DNA of 64,000 nt from NCBI RefSeq assembly GCF_002906155.1, contig NZ_MUJK01000014.1:62001-126000 (forward strand), written 5' to 3'. Made by a program: the position numbers and the translations under genes. Each line of letters starts with the position of its first letter. Position 1 is the first letter of the stretch. Source of the stretch: Pseudomonas laurylsulfativorans. Lineage in GTDB: Bacteria; Pseudomonadota; Gammaproteobacteria; Pseudomonadales; Pseudomonadaceae. This document shows, piece by piece, positions 26,369 to 36,881 of the stretch. The notes under the pieces are model-generated. The model saw only the letters and a list, made by a program, of their open reading frames with translations. It searched no databases and was not told the origin of the DNA.

Positions 26369-26401
26369 CCATGCGGTGACATTCGCGCATCCCTTCGTTA
26401 C
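26365..26401. promoter_or_regulatory. GTNAC half-site array upstream of gltB
   Basis: GTAAC (26365), GTGAC (26376) and GTTAC (26397) have the same 11- and 21-bp spacing as the array before the AGE gene. The GGTGACAT and CCCTTCGTTAC blocks are also identical. The first half-site overlaps the stop codon of the preceding gene. It is a predicted GltR operator. Confidence 0.55.
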
Positions 26402-26485
26402 CTGCGAGGGGATATCCCCTGTTTAAAATCCTATGCAGCGCAAGCAACAGACTTGCATGCATAACAACAAGAAAGGTGCTCCTAG

Positions 26486-27784
26486 ATGAATGCGATTTCT
26501 CGCCTCGCTACTGTCATTTCTCTCGCTTCCCTGTCTGCGCTCCCCCTCAGTGTCCTGGCTGCCGAATCCAAAGGTTCCGTTGAAGTCGTTCATTGGTGGA
26601 CCTCCGGTGGTGAAAAGGCAGCGGTCGATGTCCTGAAGGCCCAAGTCGAAAAAGACGGCTTCACCTGGAAGGACGGCGCAGTCGCCGGTGGCGGCGGTTC
26701 CACGGCCATGACCGTACTCAAAAGTCGCGCCGTAGCCGGCAACCCGCCAGGCGTTGCCCAGATCAAAGGCCCGGACATCCAGGAGTGGGGCAGCACCGGC
26801 CTGCTCAGCACCGACGCGCTGAAAGAAGTATCCAAGGCGGAAAACTGGGATGGCCTGCTGTCGAAGAAAGTCTCCGACACCGTGAAGTACGAAGGTGACT
26901 ACGTCGCCGTGCCGGTGAACATCCACCGCGTCAACTGGCTGTGGATCAACCCGGAAGTGTTCAAGAAAGCCGGGATCGAAAAAGCCCCGACGACCCTCGA
27001 AGAATTCTATGCCGCCGGCGACAAGCTCAAAGCCGCAGGCTTCATCGCGCTCGCCCACGGCGGCCAGCCTTGGCAGGACAGCACCGTGTTCGAAGACGTG
27101 GTGCTCTCGGTCATGGGCGCTGACGGCTACAAGAAAGCGCTGGTCGACCTGGACCAGAAAACCCTGTCCGGCCCGGAGATGACCCAGTCGTTCACCGAGC
27201 TGAAAAAAATCACCACTTACATGGACCCGAACCGCGCCGGTCGTGACTGGAATATCGCGGCCGCTGACGTCATCAACGGCAAGGCTGGCATGCAGATGAT
27301 GGGCGACTGGGCCAAGAGCGAGTGGACTGCCGCGAAGAAAGTCGCCGGCAAGGACTACCAGTGCGTGGCGTTCCCGGGCACGGAAAAGGCCTTCACCTAC
27401 AACATCGACTCCCTGGCGGTGTTCAAGCTCAAAGCCGATCGCAAGGGCGACATCGCTGCCCAGCAAGACCTGGCCAAAGTGGCGTTGGGTACCGACTTCC
27501 AGAAAGTCTTCAGCATGAACAAGGGGTCGATCCCGGTGCGTAACGACATGCTGAACGAAATGGACAAGCTCGGCTTCGACGAGTGCGCGCAGAAGGCGGC
27601 GAAGGACTTCATCGCCGACGACAAGACCGGCGGCCTGCAACCGAGCATGGCGCACAACATGGCCACTTCCCTGGCTGTGCAAGGCGCGATCTTCGACGTG
27701 GTCACCAACTTCATGAACGACAAGGATGCTGACCCGGCCAAGGCCAGCGCCCAACTGGCATCGGCTGTCAAAGCGGCCCAGTAA
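26486..27784 (+). CDS. gltB: Glucose/mannose ABC transporter, periplasmic binding protein
   Basis: A 432-residue solute-binding protein of the CUT1 sugar class. A signal peptide of about 24 residues ends at VLAAES, and the mature start EVVHWWTSGGEKAAVDVLKA is typical. AACAACAA overlaps the ribosome-site region (26463-26470), as expected of a Hfq/Crc-controlled gene. It is the first gene of gltBFGK. A REPIN separates it from the permease genes, a layout known elsewhere to keep binding-protein mRNA more abundant. Confidence 0.94.
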   Translation: MNAISRLATVISLASLSALPLSVLAAESKGSVEVVHWWTSGGEKAAVDVLKAQVEKDGFTWKDGAVAGGGGSTAMTVLKSRAVAGNPPGVAQIKGPDIQEWGSTGLLSTDALKEVSKAENWDGLLSKKVSDTVKYEGDYVAVPVNIHRVNWLWINPEVFKKAGIEKAPTTLEEFYAAGDKLKAAGFIALAHGGQPWQDSTVFEDVVLSVMGADGYKKALVDLDQKTLSGPEMTQSFTELKKITTYMDPNRAGRDWNIAAADVINGKAGMQMMGDWAKSEWTAAKKVAGKDYQCVAFPGTEKAFTYNIDSLAVFKLKADRKGDIAAQQDLAKVALGTDFQKVFSMNKGSIPVRNDMLNEMDKLGFDECAQKAAKDFIADDKTGGLQPSMAHNMATSLAVQGAIFDVVTNFMNDKDADPAKASAQLASAVKAAQ

Positions 27785-27833
27785 TTCCTGGTCCCGCGGC
27801 CATGCGCCGCGGTCACTTTCGATACGTTCTCCT

Positions 27834-27911
27834 GTAGGAGCCGGCTTGCCGGCGATGGCGGTGTGCCTGACACACCGCGGTGCCTGAATCGCTGGCAAGC
27901 CAGCTCCTACA
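27834..27911. repeat. REPIN between gltB and gltF
   Basis: GTAGGAGCCGGCTTGCCGGC at 27834 with its inverse ending at 27911. It sits exactly between the binding-protein gene and the permease genes, like the malE-malF REP of E. coli. Confidence 0.92.
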
Positions 27912-27944
27912 GGTGGTACTTCAATTTCTGACTGGATTATCCCG

Positions 27945-28853
27945 ATGAGCTCTGTGGCGGTTTTCAGCAAAGCCTCACCGTTCGATGCGCTGCAACGCTG
28001 GCTACCCAAGTTGGTACTCGCGCCGAGCATGCTGATCGTGTTGGTTGGCTTCTACGGTTACATCATCTGGACGTTCATTCTGTCCTTCACCAACTCCAGC
28101 TTCATGCCGAGCTACAAGTGGGTCGGCCTGCAGCAATACATGCGCTTGATGGACAACGACCGCTGGTGGGTCGCGAGCAAGAACCTCGCGCTGTTCGGTG
28201 GCATGTTCATCGGCATCAGCCTGGTGCTGGGGGTGTTCCTCGCGGTGCTGCTGGACCAGCGCATTCGCAAGGAAGGCTTCATCCGCACCATCTACCTGTA
28301 CCCGATGGCGCTGTCGATGATCGTCACCGGTACCGCGTGGAAATGGCTGCTCAACCCGGGCTTGGGCCTGGACAAGATGCTGCGTGACTGGGGCTGGGAG
28401 GGCTTCCGCCTCGACTGGCTGGTGGATCAGGATCGCGTCGTCTACTGCCTGGTGATCGCCGCCGTGTGGCAAGCCTCCGGGTTTGTCATGGCGATGTTCC
28501 TCGCCGGCCTGCGCGGTGTCGATCAGTCGATCATCCGTGCCGCGCAAGTCGATGGTGCGAGCCTGCCGACCATCTACCTGAAGATCGTTTTGCCGAGCCT
28601 GCGCCCGGTGTTCTTCAGTGCCTTCATGATCCTCGCGCACATCGCGATCAAGAGCTTCGACCTGGTCGCGGCAATGACCGCGGGCGGTCCGGGCTACTCG
28701 TCCGACCTGCCGGCAATGTTCATGTATTCCTTCACCTTCAGCCGTGGCCAGATGGGTATCGGTTCGGCCAGTGCCATGTTGATGCTCGGCGCCGTGCTGA
28801 CCATCCTCGTGCCGTACCTGTACTCCGAGCTGCGAGGCAAACGCCATGACTAA
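27945..28853 (+). CDS. gltF: Glucose ABC transporter permease
   Basis: A 302-residue CUT1-type permease with six hydrophobic segments. The cytoplasmic EAA loop reads AAQVDGASLPTIYLKIVLP and contacts the ATPase. It pairs with GltG to form the membrane channel for glucose taken from GltB. Its end overlaps gltG by 8 nt, so translation is coupled. Confidence 0.94.
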   Translation: MSSVAVFSKASPFDALQRWLPKLVLAPSMLIVLVGFYGYIIWTFILSFTNSSFMPSYKWVGLQQYMRLMDNDRWWVASKNLALFGGMFIGISLVLGVFLAVLLDQRIRKEGFIRTIYLYPMALSMIVTGTAWKWLLNPGLGLDKMLRDWGWEGFRLDWLVDQDRVVYCLVIAAVWQASGFVMAMFLAGLRGVDQSIIRAAQVDGASLPTIYLKIVLPSLRPVFFSAFMILAHIAIKSFDLVAAMTAGGPGYSSDLPAMFMYSFTFSRGQMGIGSASAMLMLGAVLTILVPYLYSELRGKRHD

Positions 28854-29691
28854 TCAACTCGGAAAACCCGGCATCAGTTTCAGCCGCATCGCGATCTACG
28901 CAACCCTGTTGCTGGCCGCGGCGGTGTACCTGATCCCGCTGATCGTGATGCTGCTGACCAGCTTCAAATCCCCGGAAGACATCCGCACCGGCAACCTGCT
29001 GAGCTGGCCGACCGTGATCGACGGCATCGGCTGGATCAAGGCCTGGGACGTGGTGGGCGGCTACTTCTGGAACTCGGTGAAAATCACCGTGCCGGCGGTG
29101 TTGATCTCGACCTTCATCGGGGCCATGAACGGCTACGTGCTGTCGATGTGGCGCTTCCGTGGTTCGCAACTGTTCTTCGGCCTGCTGCTGTTCGGCTGCT
29201 TCCTGCCGTTCCAGACCGTGCTGCTGCCAGCCTCGTTCACCCTCGGCAAGTTCGGTCTGGCCAACACCACCACCGGCCTGGTGCTGGTGCACGTGGTCTA
29301 CGGCCTGGCGTTCACCACGCTGTTCTTCCGCAACTACTACGTGAGCATTCCGGATGCGCTGGTCAAGGCCGCAAGGCTCGATGGCGCGGGCTTCTTCACG
29401 ATCTTTCTGAAGATCCTGCTGCCGATGTCGATCCCGATCGTGATGGTCTGCCTGATCTGGCAGTTCACCCAGATCTGGAATGACTTCCTGTTCGGCGTGG
29501 TGTTCGCCAGTGGCGACGCCCAGCCAATTACCGTGGCCCTGAACAACCTGGTCAACACCAGCACCGGGGCCAAGGAATACAACGTTGATATGGCCGCCGC
29601 GATGATCGCCGGGCTGCCGACACTGCTGGTCTACATATTCGCTGGCAAGTATTTCCTGCGTGGGCTGACGTCCGGCGCGGTCAAGGGGTAG
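28846..29691 (+). CDS. gltG: Glucose ABC transporter permease
   Basis: A 281-residue second permease of the CUT1 system with six hydrophobic segments and the EAA loop KAARLDGAGFFTIFLKILLP. Its start lies within the end of gltF and its stop is 4 nt before gltK, so the three genes form one unit. Confidence 0.94.
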   Translation: MTNQLGKPGISFSRIAIYATLLLAAAVYLIPLIVMLLTSFKSPEDIRTGNLLSWPTVIDGIGWIKAWDVVGGYFWNSVKITVPAVLISTFIGAMNGYVLSMWRFRGSQLFFGLLLFGCFLPFQTVLLPASFTLGKFGLANTTTGLVLVHVVYGLAFTTLFFRNYYVSIPDALVKAARLDGAGFFTIFLKILLPMSIPIVMVCLIWQFTQIWNDFLFGVVFASGDAQPITVALNNLVNTSTGAKEYNVDMAAAMIAGLPTLLVYIFAGKYFLRGLTSGAVKG

Positions 29692-29695
29692 AAAG

Positions 29696-30856
<1,161 letters not shown>

Positions 30857-30867
30857 AGAACAAATCT

Positions 30868-30965
30868 GTAGGAGCGAGCCTGCTCGCGATGGACGTCAAC
30901 GATGACACTGGAAACCTGACACCCCACGGTGTTCTCAGGTTTCTCGCGAGCAAGCTCGCTCCTAC
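30868..30965. repeat. REPIN between gltK and oprB
   Basis: GTAGGAGCGAGCCTGCTCGC at 30868 with an inverted partner ending at 30965. The two arms differ by one base in the loop (CCTGC versus CTTGC). Confidence 0.92.
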
Positions 30966-31062
30966 AGGGGGGGAATCCGCGATGCGCGGCCTGTCGCGCA
31001 TCGCAACTGATGTAACCGCGTTAAAGAAGAAAAGTTAATAACAATAAAACGAGGATGTAGGG

Positions 31063-32409
31063 ATGAAGATGAAGAACAAGGCCCGGTTGATCTGCCAAGT
31101 GTCAGCAGCGGCAGCACTGGTTCTGGCCGGCAATGCGATGGCCGATGAAGCGTTCAGCTCCGACTCCAAGTGGATGACGGGCGATTGGGGTGGCGAGCGA
31201 ACCAAACTGATCGAGCAAGGCATCGACATCAAGATGGATTATGTCGGTGAAGTCGGCGGCAACCTGCATGGCGGTTTCAACGATGACAAGACCGCGCGCT
31301 ATGCCGACCAGTTTGGCCTGGGCGCGGCGCTGGACCTGGAGAAACTGTTCGGCTGGGATAACACCCAGGCCAAGGTCCAGCTCACCAACCGTAACGGTGA
31401 GAACATCTCCAACGACCGTATCGGCGATCCGCGTGCCGGCACCCTGAGTTCCTCCCAGGAAGTCTACGGTCGTGGCCACATGGTGCGTCTGACCCAGTTG
31501 TGGATTCAGCACCAGTTCTTCGACAACAAACTGGACGTCAAGGCCGGTTACTTCGGTGAAGGCGAAGACTTCAACACCTTCCCGTGCGAGTTCCAGAACC
31601 TGGCGTTCTGCGGTTCCCAGGTGGGTAACTGGGCGACCAACATCTGGTACAACTGGCCGGTCAGCCAGGCGGCAATCCGCGTGAAGTACAACATCAATGA
31701 CGAGCTCTACGCCCAGATCGGCGCGTACAACCAGAACCCGTCGCAACTGGAGCACGGTAACGGCTTCAAGCTCAGTGGCAGTGGTACCGCGGGCACCGTG
31801 TTGCCGGTGGAACTGGTCTGGTCGCCGAAGGTCAACAGCCTGCCGGGCGAATACCGTGTCGGTTACTACAAAAGTACCGCCCCTGCCGACGACGTTCTCG
31901 AGGACGACAACGGCCAGGACGCAGCGACCACCGGCAACGCTTATCGCGTCCACGATAGCAAGCACGGCTACTGGTTCGTTGCGCAGCAGCAGCTCACCAG
32001 CCACAACGGTGACTCTACTCGCGGTCTGAACATCGCGGCCAACGCCACTTTCCACGACAAAGACACCAACTTCATCGACAACTACCAGTCGTTGATGTTT
32101 GTGTACAAGGGCCCGTTCGACGCACGTCCGAAGGATGACGTGGGCATCGGTTTTGCCCGTATCCATGTCAACGATGACGTGAAGAAGAACGCCGAGTTGG
32201 TCAACGCTTCCAACGGTGTTTCGGATTACGACAATCCGCTGTTCTCGCCCATTCGTGAAACCGAATACAACTACGAGATCAACTACGGCTTCCACGTGAC
32301 CAACTGGCTGACTGTACGTCCCAACCTGCAATACATCACGCACCCGGGTGGTGTGGATGAAGTCGATAACGCGCTGGTGGCCGGCCTGAAAATTCAGTCG
32401 GTGTTCTAA
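31063..32409 (+). CDS. oprB: Carbohydrate-selective porin OprB
   Basis: A 448-residue outer-membrane porin. A signal peptide of about 27 residues ends at GNAMADE, the barrel domain begins KWMTGDWGGERTKLIEQG as in other OprB proteins, and the chain ends with a phenylalanine (KIQSVF). It lets glucose across the outer membrane for GltB. AACAATAA at 31040-31047 lies 16 nt before the start and fits a Hfq/Crc site. A strong terminator follows at 32448-32477. Confidence 0.95.
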   Translation: MKMKNKARLICQVSAAAALVLAGNAMADEAFSSDSKWMTGDWGGERTKLIEQGIDIKMDYVGEVGGNLHGGFNDDKTARYADQFGLGAALDLEKLFGWDNTQAKVQLTNRNGENISNDRIGDPRAGTLSSSQEVYGRGHMVRLTQLWIQHQFFDNKLDVKAGYFGEGEDFNTFPCEFQNLAFCGSQVGNWATNIWYNWPVSQAAIRVKYNINDELYAQIGAYNQNPSQLEHGNGFKLSGSGTAGTVLPVELVWSPKVNSLPGEYRVGYYKSTAPADDVLEDDNGQDAATTGNAYRVHDSKHGYWFVAQQQLTSHNGDSTRGLNIAANATFHDKDTNFIDNYQSLMFVYKGPFDARPKDDVGIGFARIHVNDDVKKNAELVNASNGVSDYDNPLFSPIRETEYNYEINYGFHVTNWLTVRPNLQYITHPGGVDEVDNALVAGLKIQSVF

Positions 32410-32447
32410 CGCGTCTGCGATAAGCTTCTCTCCATGTGCGCATATTT

Positions 32448-32477
32448 GCGGACAGCCATGGCTGTCCGCTTTTTTTT
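32448..32477 (+). terminator. Rho-independent terminator of oprB
   Basis: GCGGACAGCC-AT-GGCTGTCCGC is a perfect 22-nt palindrome followed by eight T residues. It closes the gltBFGK-oprB unit. Confidence 0.93.
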
Positions 32478-32512
32478 GCGAGGGCTAACAAGACATGTTG
32501 TGTCGAGCGCAA

Positions 32513-32545
32513 CTGTGGTGAAGGGGGCAAGCCCCCTCGCCACAG
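32513..32545. repeat. Single REP of a second family
   Basis: CTGTGGTGAAGGGGGCAAGC is followed by CCCCTCGCCACAG, one palindromic unit of the GTGGCGAGGG family. The same family gives the pairs at 45546-45677 and 57476-57590. Confidence 0.8.
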
Positions 32546-32600
32546 TGGTTCACTGTGCACAACCGTATGAGTTCAACCATGTTTTTCAGGACCGTGGCAC

Positions 32601-33455
32601 ATGCTTGAGCATCCGCTACAACGCTTCTTCAAATCCTTGCGCGAACGACCGGTGTTTGCGTGGGAGCGCTATCAGAAGCGCGACGTGTTGGTGATCGATC
32701 ATCCGCTGTGTCAGGCGGTGTTCAGTCGTCAGGGCGCGCAGTTGCTGCACTTCCAGCCCAAGGGCCAGAAACCCTGGCTGTGGTGCGCGGCGAAGTGGCC
32801 GCAGGTCGGCGCCATTCGCGGTGGCGTGCCGGTGTGCTGGCCGTGGTATGGCCGTCATCCGAGCGAAAACGCCTGGCCGTCCCATGGCTGGGCGCGTTTG
32901 CTCGACTGGAAGCTGCTCGACAGCAGCAGTGACGATGATGGTGTGCGTTTGCACTGGCGGCTTGAGTTGTGCGACTGGCAGGTGGACCTGCACGCTCACC
33001 TGGGTGAACGCATGGAACTACGCCTGAGCACCGAGCATCAGGACGACATGCCCTGCCAGTTGAGCCAGGCTTTGCATGCTTACTGGCGTATTGGCGATGT
33101 CAGTGAGATAGCGCTGTCTGGGCTCGAAGGGGCGCAGGGTTACGACCAGTTGAACCGGCAGGTCTGTCAGCAGGAAGGCGAGTTGCGCGTGGACGGTGGT
33201 TGTCAGCGGGTGTTCCAGCATGACGGCGAGTTGCAGCTAAACGATCACGCCTGGCAGCGGGCGCTGTGCATTGATACCGGGGAAACGGCAGACACGGTGG
33301 TGTGGCATCCCGGTTCACGTCCGTTGCTGGGCGTTACCTGGAACGAGATATCCGAATTTGTCTGTGTAGAGGCGGCGAGCGGCGGCACCGACAGCCTGTG
33401 CCTGAAACCTGGGGAGCGGGCGCATTTGAGCCTGCAGGCGCGGGTGGGGGTCTAG
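32601..33455 (+). CDS. D-hexose-6-phosphate mutarotase (aldose 1-epimerase family)
   Basis: A 284-residue cytoplasmic protein of the galactose-mutarotase fold, YeaD type. GGVPVCWPWYGRHPS and SHGWARLLDW are the family's sugar-phosphate and catalytic histidine motifs, and LHAYWRIGD carries the second conserved histidine. It interconverts alpha and beta hexose-6-phosphate, which fits its place between glucose uptake and zwf. Confidence 0.92.
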   Translation: MLEHPLQRFFKSLRERPVFAWERYQKRDVLVIDHPLCQAVFSRQGAQLLHFQPKGQKPWLWCAAKWPQVGAIRGGVPVCWPWYGRHPSENAWPSHGWARLLDWKLLDSSSDDDGVRLHWRLELCDWQVDLHAHLGERMELRLSTEHQDDMPCQLSQALHAYWRIGDVSEIALSGLEGAQGYDQLNRQVCQQEGELRVDGGCQRVFQHDGELQLNDHAWQRALCIDTGETADTVVWHPGSRPLLGVTWNEISEFVCVEAASGGTDSLCLKPGERAHLSLQARVGV

Positions 33456-33485
33456 TTCTGAATCTCGCGGTGCCTGGATTGGCCC

Positions 33486-33577
33486 CATCGCTGGCAAGCC
33501 AGCTCCTACAGTGTCCGCGTCGAGCACAAAAACTGCGACCGCCGCTGAACCTGTAGGAGCTGGCTTGCCAGCGATGA
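33486..33577. repeat. REPIN
   Basis: CATCGCTGGCAAGCCAGCTC at 33486 and its inverse ending at 33577. It lies between the convergent mutarotase and hexR genes, with the arms reversed as in the copy at 8322. Confidence 0.92.
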
Positions 33578-33605
33578 GGCCGGACCGGTCAGGCGCGAAT
33601 TCGGA

Positions 33606-34475
33606 TCAGTTGAATTCATCACCCACCGGATACCGGCTGGCATTCAAACTCTCCTTGATCTTGCGCAAGTGCGGCTGGAAATCCACGCCCCGGCGCAAGG
33701 TCATGCCGGTGGCGAGCACGTCCAGCACGGTCAGCTGAATGATCCGCGACGTCATCGGCATGTAAATGTCGGTGTCTTCCGGCAGCGGAATATTCAGGCT
33801 CAGGGTGCTGGCCTTGGCCAGCGGCGAGTTCTCGGCGGTCAGGCCAAGTACCGAGGCGCCGTTTTCCCGGGCAATGCGCGCCACTTCCACCAGTTCGCGG
33901 GTGCGGCCGGTGTAGGAAATGATCACGAACAACTCGCCGGTGTGGGCTACCGAGGCAATCATGCGCTGCATCAGCACATCCGCGTGGGCCGTGACGGCGA
34001 GATTGAAACGGAAGAACTTGTGCTGCGCATCCAGTGCCACGGGGGCCGAGGCGCCGAGGCCGAAGAAGTGGATTTGCCGGGCCTGGATCAGCAGGTCGAC
34101 GGCGCGGCTGATCAGGTTCGGGTCCAGTGCCTGGCAAGCACTGTCCAGCGAGGCGATGGCGCTGCCGAAGATCTTCTGGGTGTAGGCCTCCGGATTGTCG
34201 TCGGCTTCCACCGCACGGCTGACATAGGCGGCACCACTGGCCAGGCTCTGGGCCAGTTGCAGTTTGAGCTCGGGGTAGCCGCTGACGCCGAAGGAGCGGC
34301 AGAAACGGTTGACCGTCGGTTCGCTGACCGAGGCGGCCTGGGCGAGGGCGGCGATGCTGAAGCGGGTGGCCTGCTGCGGGTTGAGCAGGATCACCTCGGC
34401 GACTTTGCGTTCGGCCTTGTTCAGCTCTTCAAGGCGATTCTGGATTTGCTCCAGTAAATTTCGCACGCGGTCCAT
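33606..34475 (-). CDS. hexR: HexR transcriptional regulator (RpiR family)
   Basis: A 289-residue repressor. The N-terminal HTH_6 domain (ERKVAEVILLNPQQATRFSI, then SVSEPTVNRFCRSFGVSG) is followed by a SIS sugar-phosphate-binding domain (HFFGLGASAPVALDAQHKF and ISYTGRTRELVEVA). It senses 2-keto-3-deoxy-6-phosphogluconate and represses zwf, edd and gap. It is divergent from zwf, as in other pseudomonads. Confidence 0.96.
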   Translation of the reverse strand: MDRVRNLLEQIQNRLEELNKAERKVAEVILLNPQQATRFSIAALAQAASVSEPTVNRFCRSFGVSGYPELKLQLAQSLASGAAYVSRAVEADDNPEAYTQKIFGSAIASLDSACQALDPNLISRAVDLLIQARQIHFFGLGASAPVALDAQHKFFRFNLAVTAHADVLMQRMIASVAHTGELFVIISYTGRTRELVEVARIARENGASVLGLTAENSPLAKASTLSLNIPLPEDTDIYMPMTSRIIQLTVLDVLATGMTLRRGVDFQPHLRKIKESLNASRYPVGDEFN

Positions 34476-34612
34476 ATAAGTATCCTTGATTCACCGGCAC
34501 CGATAAGCGCGCGGCTAATGCAAAAAGGGCCTTTGGTGAGGCCCGTAACGGTGGCCTATCCTACTGATGGCTCTGACCGACCACCACTCGGAATCTGTAT
34601 TTTGCGAAAATG

Positions 34613-34630
34613 TTGTGGTTATTACTACAT
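34613..34630. promoter_or_regulatory. Possible HexR operator in the hexR-zwf gap
   Basis: TTGTGGTTATTACTACAT contains the dyad TGTGGT-TATT-ACTACA (5 of 6 positions symmetric). The spacing between TTGT and ACAT is 10 rather than 7, so the match is weaker than at gap and edd. The location, about 65 nt before zwf, is right. Confidence 0.4.
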
Positions 34631-34694
34631 TTTCCCTTGAGTGATGCCTTGAAAAAAGGTATTTGTAGCTTAACTTGATAAAAGAACAAACATC

Positions 34695-36164
34695 ATGCTC
34701 TCGATTACGGTTGAACCGTGCACCTTTGCCTTGTTCGGCGCCTTGGGCGATCTGGCCTTGCGCAAGCTGTTTCCTGCCCTTTATCAACTCGACGGCGCCG
34801 GCCTGTTGCACGAGGACACGCGCATCATCGCATTGGCCCGTGAGGCGGGCAGCGAGCAGGAGCACCTGGCGTTCATTGCCTCGGAGCTGCGCCGCTATGT
34901 CGGTGCCAAAGAGCTGGACGAAGCGGTGCTCGAGCGTTTTCTGGCACGCCTGAGTTACCTGCACGTCGACTTCCTCAATTCCGAAGATTACGTGGCCCTG
35001 GCCGAATCCGCTGGCAGTGCGCAGCGGGTCATCGCCTACTTTGCGACCCCGGCCGCTGTGTATGGCGCGATTTGCGAGAACCTGGCCAAGGTCGGCCTGG
35101 CGGAAAACACCCGTGTGGTGCTGGAGAAACCCATCGGTTCGGACCTGGAATCCTCGCGCAAGGTCAATGACGCGGTGGCGCAGTTCTTCCCGGAGAACCG
35201 CACCTACCGCATCGACCACTACCTGGGTAAAGAGACCGTCCAGAACCTGATCGCCCTGCGTTTCGCCAACAGCCTGTTCGAAACCCAGTGGAACCAGAAC
35301 TACATTTCCCACGTGGAAATCACCGTGGCCGAGAAGGTCGGTATCGAAGGCCGCTGGGGTTACTTCGACAAGGCCGGCCAACTGCGGGACATGATCCAGA
35401 ACCACTTGCTGCAACTGCTCTGCCTGATCGCCATGGACCCGCCGGCCGACCTGTCCGCCGACAGCATCCGTGACGAGAAGGTCAAAGTGCTCAAGGCCCT
35501 GGCGCCGATCAGCCCGGAGGGCCTGACCACGCAGGTGGTGCGCGGCCAGTACATTGCCGGCTACAGCGAAGGCAAAGCGGTGCCCGGGTACCTGGAAGAA
35601 CCCAATTCCAACACCCAGAGCAATACCGAAACCTTCGTTGCCCTGCGTGCCGACATCCGCAACTGGCGCTGGGCCGGCGTGCCGTTTTACCTGCGTACCG
35701 GCAAGCGCATGCCGCAGAAGCTGTCGCAGATCGTCATTCACTTCAAGGAACCGTCGCACTACATCTTCGCTCCCGAGCAGCGCCTGCAAATCAGCAACAA
35801 GCTGATTATCCGCCTGCAACCGGACGAAGGCATTTCCTTGCGCGTGATGACCAAAGATCAAGGCCTGGATAAAGGCATGCAGCTGCGCAGCGGTCCGTTG
35901 CAGCTGAATTTTTCCGACACCTGGAGCAGCGCACGGATTCCCGATGCCTACGAGCGGTTGTTGCTGGAAGTGATGCGCGGCAATCAGAACCTGTTTGTCC
36001 GTAAAGATGAAATCGAAGCCGCGTGGAAGTGGTGTGACCAGTTGATCGCCGGGTGGAAAAAATCCGGTGATGCGCCCAAGCCGTACGCGGCCGGGTCCTG
36101 GGGGCCGATGAGTTCCATTGCTCTGATCACGCGGGACGGGAGGTCGTGGTATGGCGATATCTAA
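34695..36164 (+). CDS. zwf: Glucose-6-phosphate 1-dehydrogenase
   Basis: A 489-residue NAD(P)-dependent enzyme that oxidises glucose-6-phosphate to 6-phosphogluconolactone. The coenzyme fold FGALGDLALRKLFPALY and active-site RIDHYLGKETVQN are conserved. No good ribosome site precedes the ATG. Instead AAGAACAA lies at 34682-34689, which fits Hfq/Crc binding. Its end overlaps pgl by 14 nt. Confidence 0.97.
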   Translation: MLSITVEPCTFALFGALGDLALRKLFPALYQLDGAGLLHEDTRIIALAREAGSEQEHLAFIASELRRYVGAKELDEAVLERFLARLSYLHVDFLNSEDYVALAESAGSAQRVIAYFATPAAVYGAICENLAKVGLAENTRVVLEKPIGSDLESSRKVNDAVAQFFPENRTYRIDHYLGKETVQNLIALRFANSLFETQWNQNYISHVEITVAEKVGIEGRWGYFDKAGQLRDMIQNHLLQLLCLIAMDPPADLSADSIRDEKVKVLKALAPISPEGLTTQVVRGQYIAGYSEGKAVPGYLEEPNSNTQSNTETFVALRADIRNWRWAGVPFYLRTGKRMPQKLSQIVIHFKEPSHYIFAPEQRLQISNKLIIRLQPDEGISLRVMTKDQGLDKGMQLRSGPLQLNFSDTWSSARIPDAYERLLLEVMRGNQNLFVRKDEIEAAWKWCDQLIAGWKKSGDAPKPYAAGSWGPMSSIALITRDGRSWYGDI

Positions 36165-36864
36165 AATGAAACTGCCTCAAGGCGTCAGCGCCCATGCGTT
36201 CAAAAGCCCGGTGCTGCTGGCGGAAAGCCTGGCACTGAACGTGGCGAAGCAGCTGAGCGATGCGATCGACGCCCAGGGCACTGCGACCCTGGTGGTGTCC
36301 GGTGGCCGCAGCCCGGTGGCGTTTTTCCAGCACCTGGCCAAGCAGGCGCTGGAGTGGTCGAACGTGGTGGTCAGCCTGGCCGACGAGCGCTGGGTGCCGG
36401 TCGAGCACGCCGACAGCAACGCCGGCCTGATCAAGCGCTATCTGTTGCAAGGCCCGGCAGCCAAGGCGCAGTTCCTGAGCCTGTACAGCGCCAGCGCCAA
36501 CCTTGAACAGGCGGCCGAGCAGGCCGACCGTTTGCTGTCCGAACTGCCGGTGATCGACGTGCTGATCCTCGGCATGGGCGATGACGGCCACACCGCGTCG
36601 CTGTTCCCCAACAGCCCGAACCTTGCCGAGGCATTGCAGGCCGATGGCATCCGTCGCTGCTGGCCGATGCTGGCGCCGACCGTGCCGCATCAGCGCCTGA
36701 CCATGAGCCGTGCGCTACTGGCCTCGGCCAAACATAAGGTTCTATCGATTTCCGGTCAGTCCAAGCTGACCACCCTGAGTACCGCACTGGCCGGTGACGA
36801 TGTCGCCGCAATGCCTGTGCGCGCATTTCTGCAACCCACGTTAGAGATTTACTGGTGCCCATGA
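36151..36864 (+). CDS. pgl: 6-Phosphogluconolactonase
   Basis: A 237-residue hydrolase of the NagB/DevB type that opens 6-phosphogluconolactone. LVVSGGRSPVAFFQHL, LADERWVPVEHADSN and LGMGDDGHTASLFPNSP are the family's phosphate and catalytic motifs. GGAGG precedes the ATG, which lies inside the end of zwf. It is coupled in zwf-pgl-eda. Confidence 0.96.
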   Translation: MAISKMKLPQGVSAHAFKSPVLLAESLALNVAKQLSDAIDAQGTATLVVSGGRSPVAFFQHLAKQALEWSNVVVSLADERWVPVEHADSNAGLIKRYLLQGPAAKAQFLSLYSASANLEQAAEQADRLLSELPVIDVLILGMGDDGHTASLFPNSPNLAEALQADGIRRCWPMLAPTVPHQRLTMSRALLASAKHKVLSISGQSKLTTLSTALAGDDVAAMPVRAFLQPTLEIYWCP

Positions 36865-36881
36865 GCCAAGGAACAGCCGCT

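Noticed and set aside
30990..31020. GTNAC array before oprB
   Set aside because: A GTAAC is present but the 11/21-bp spacing and flanking blocks seen at the other two sites are missing.
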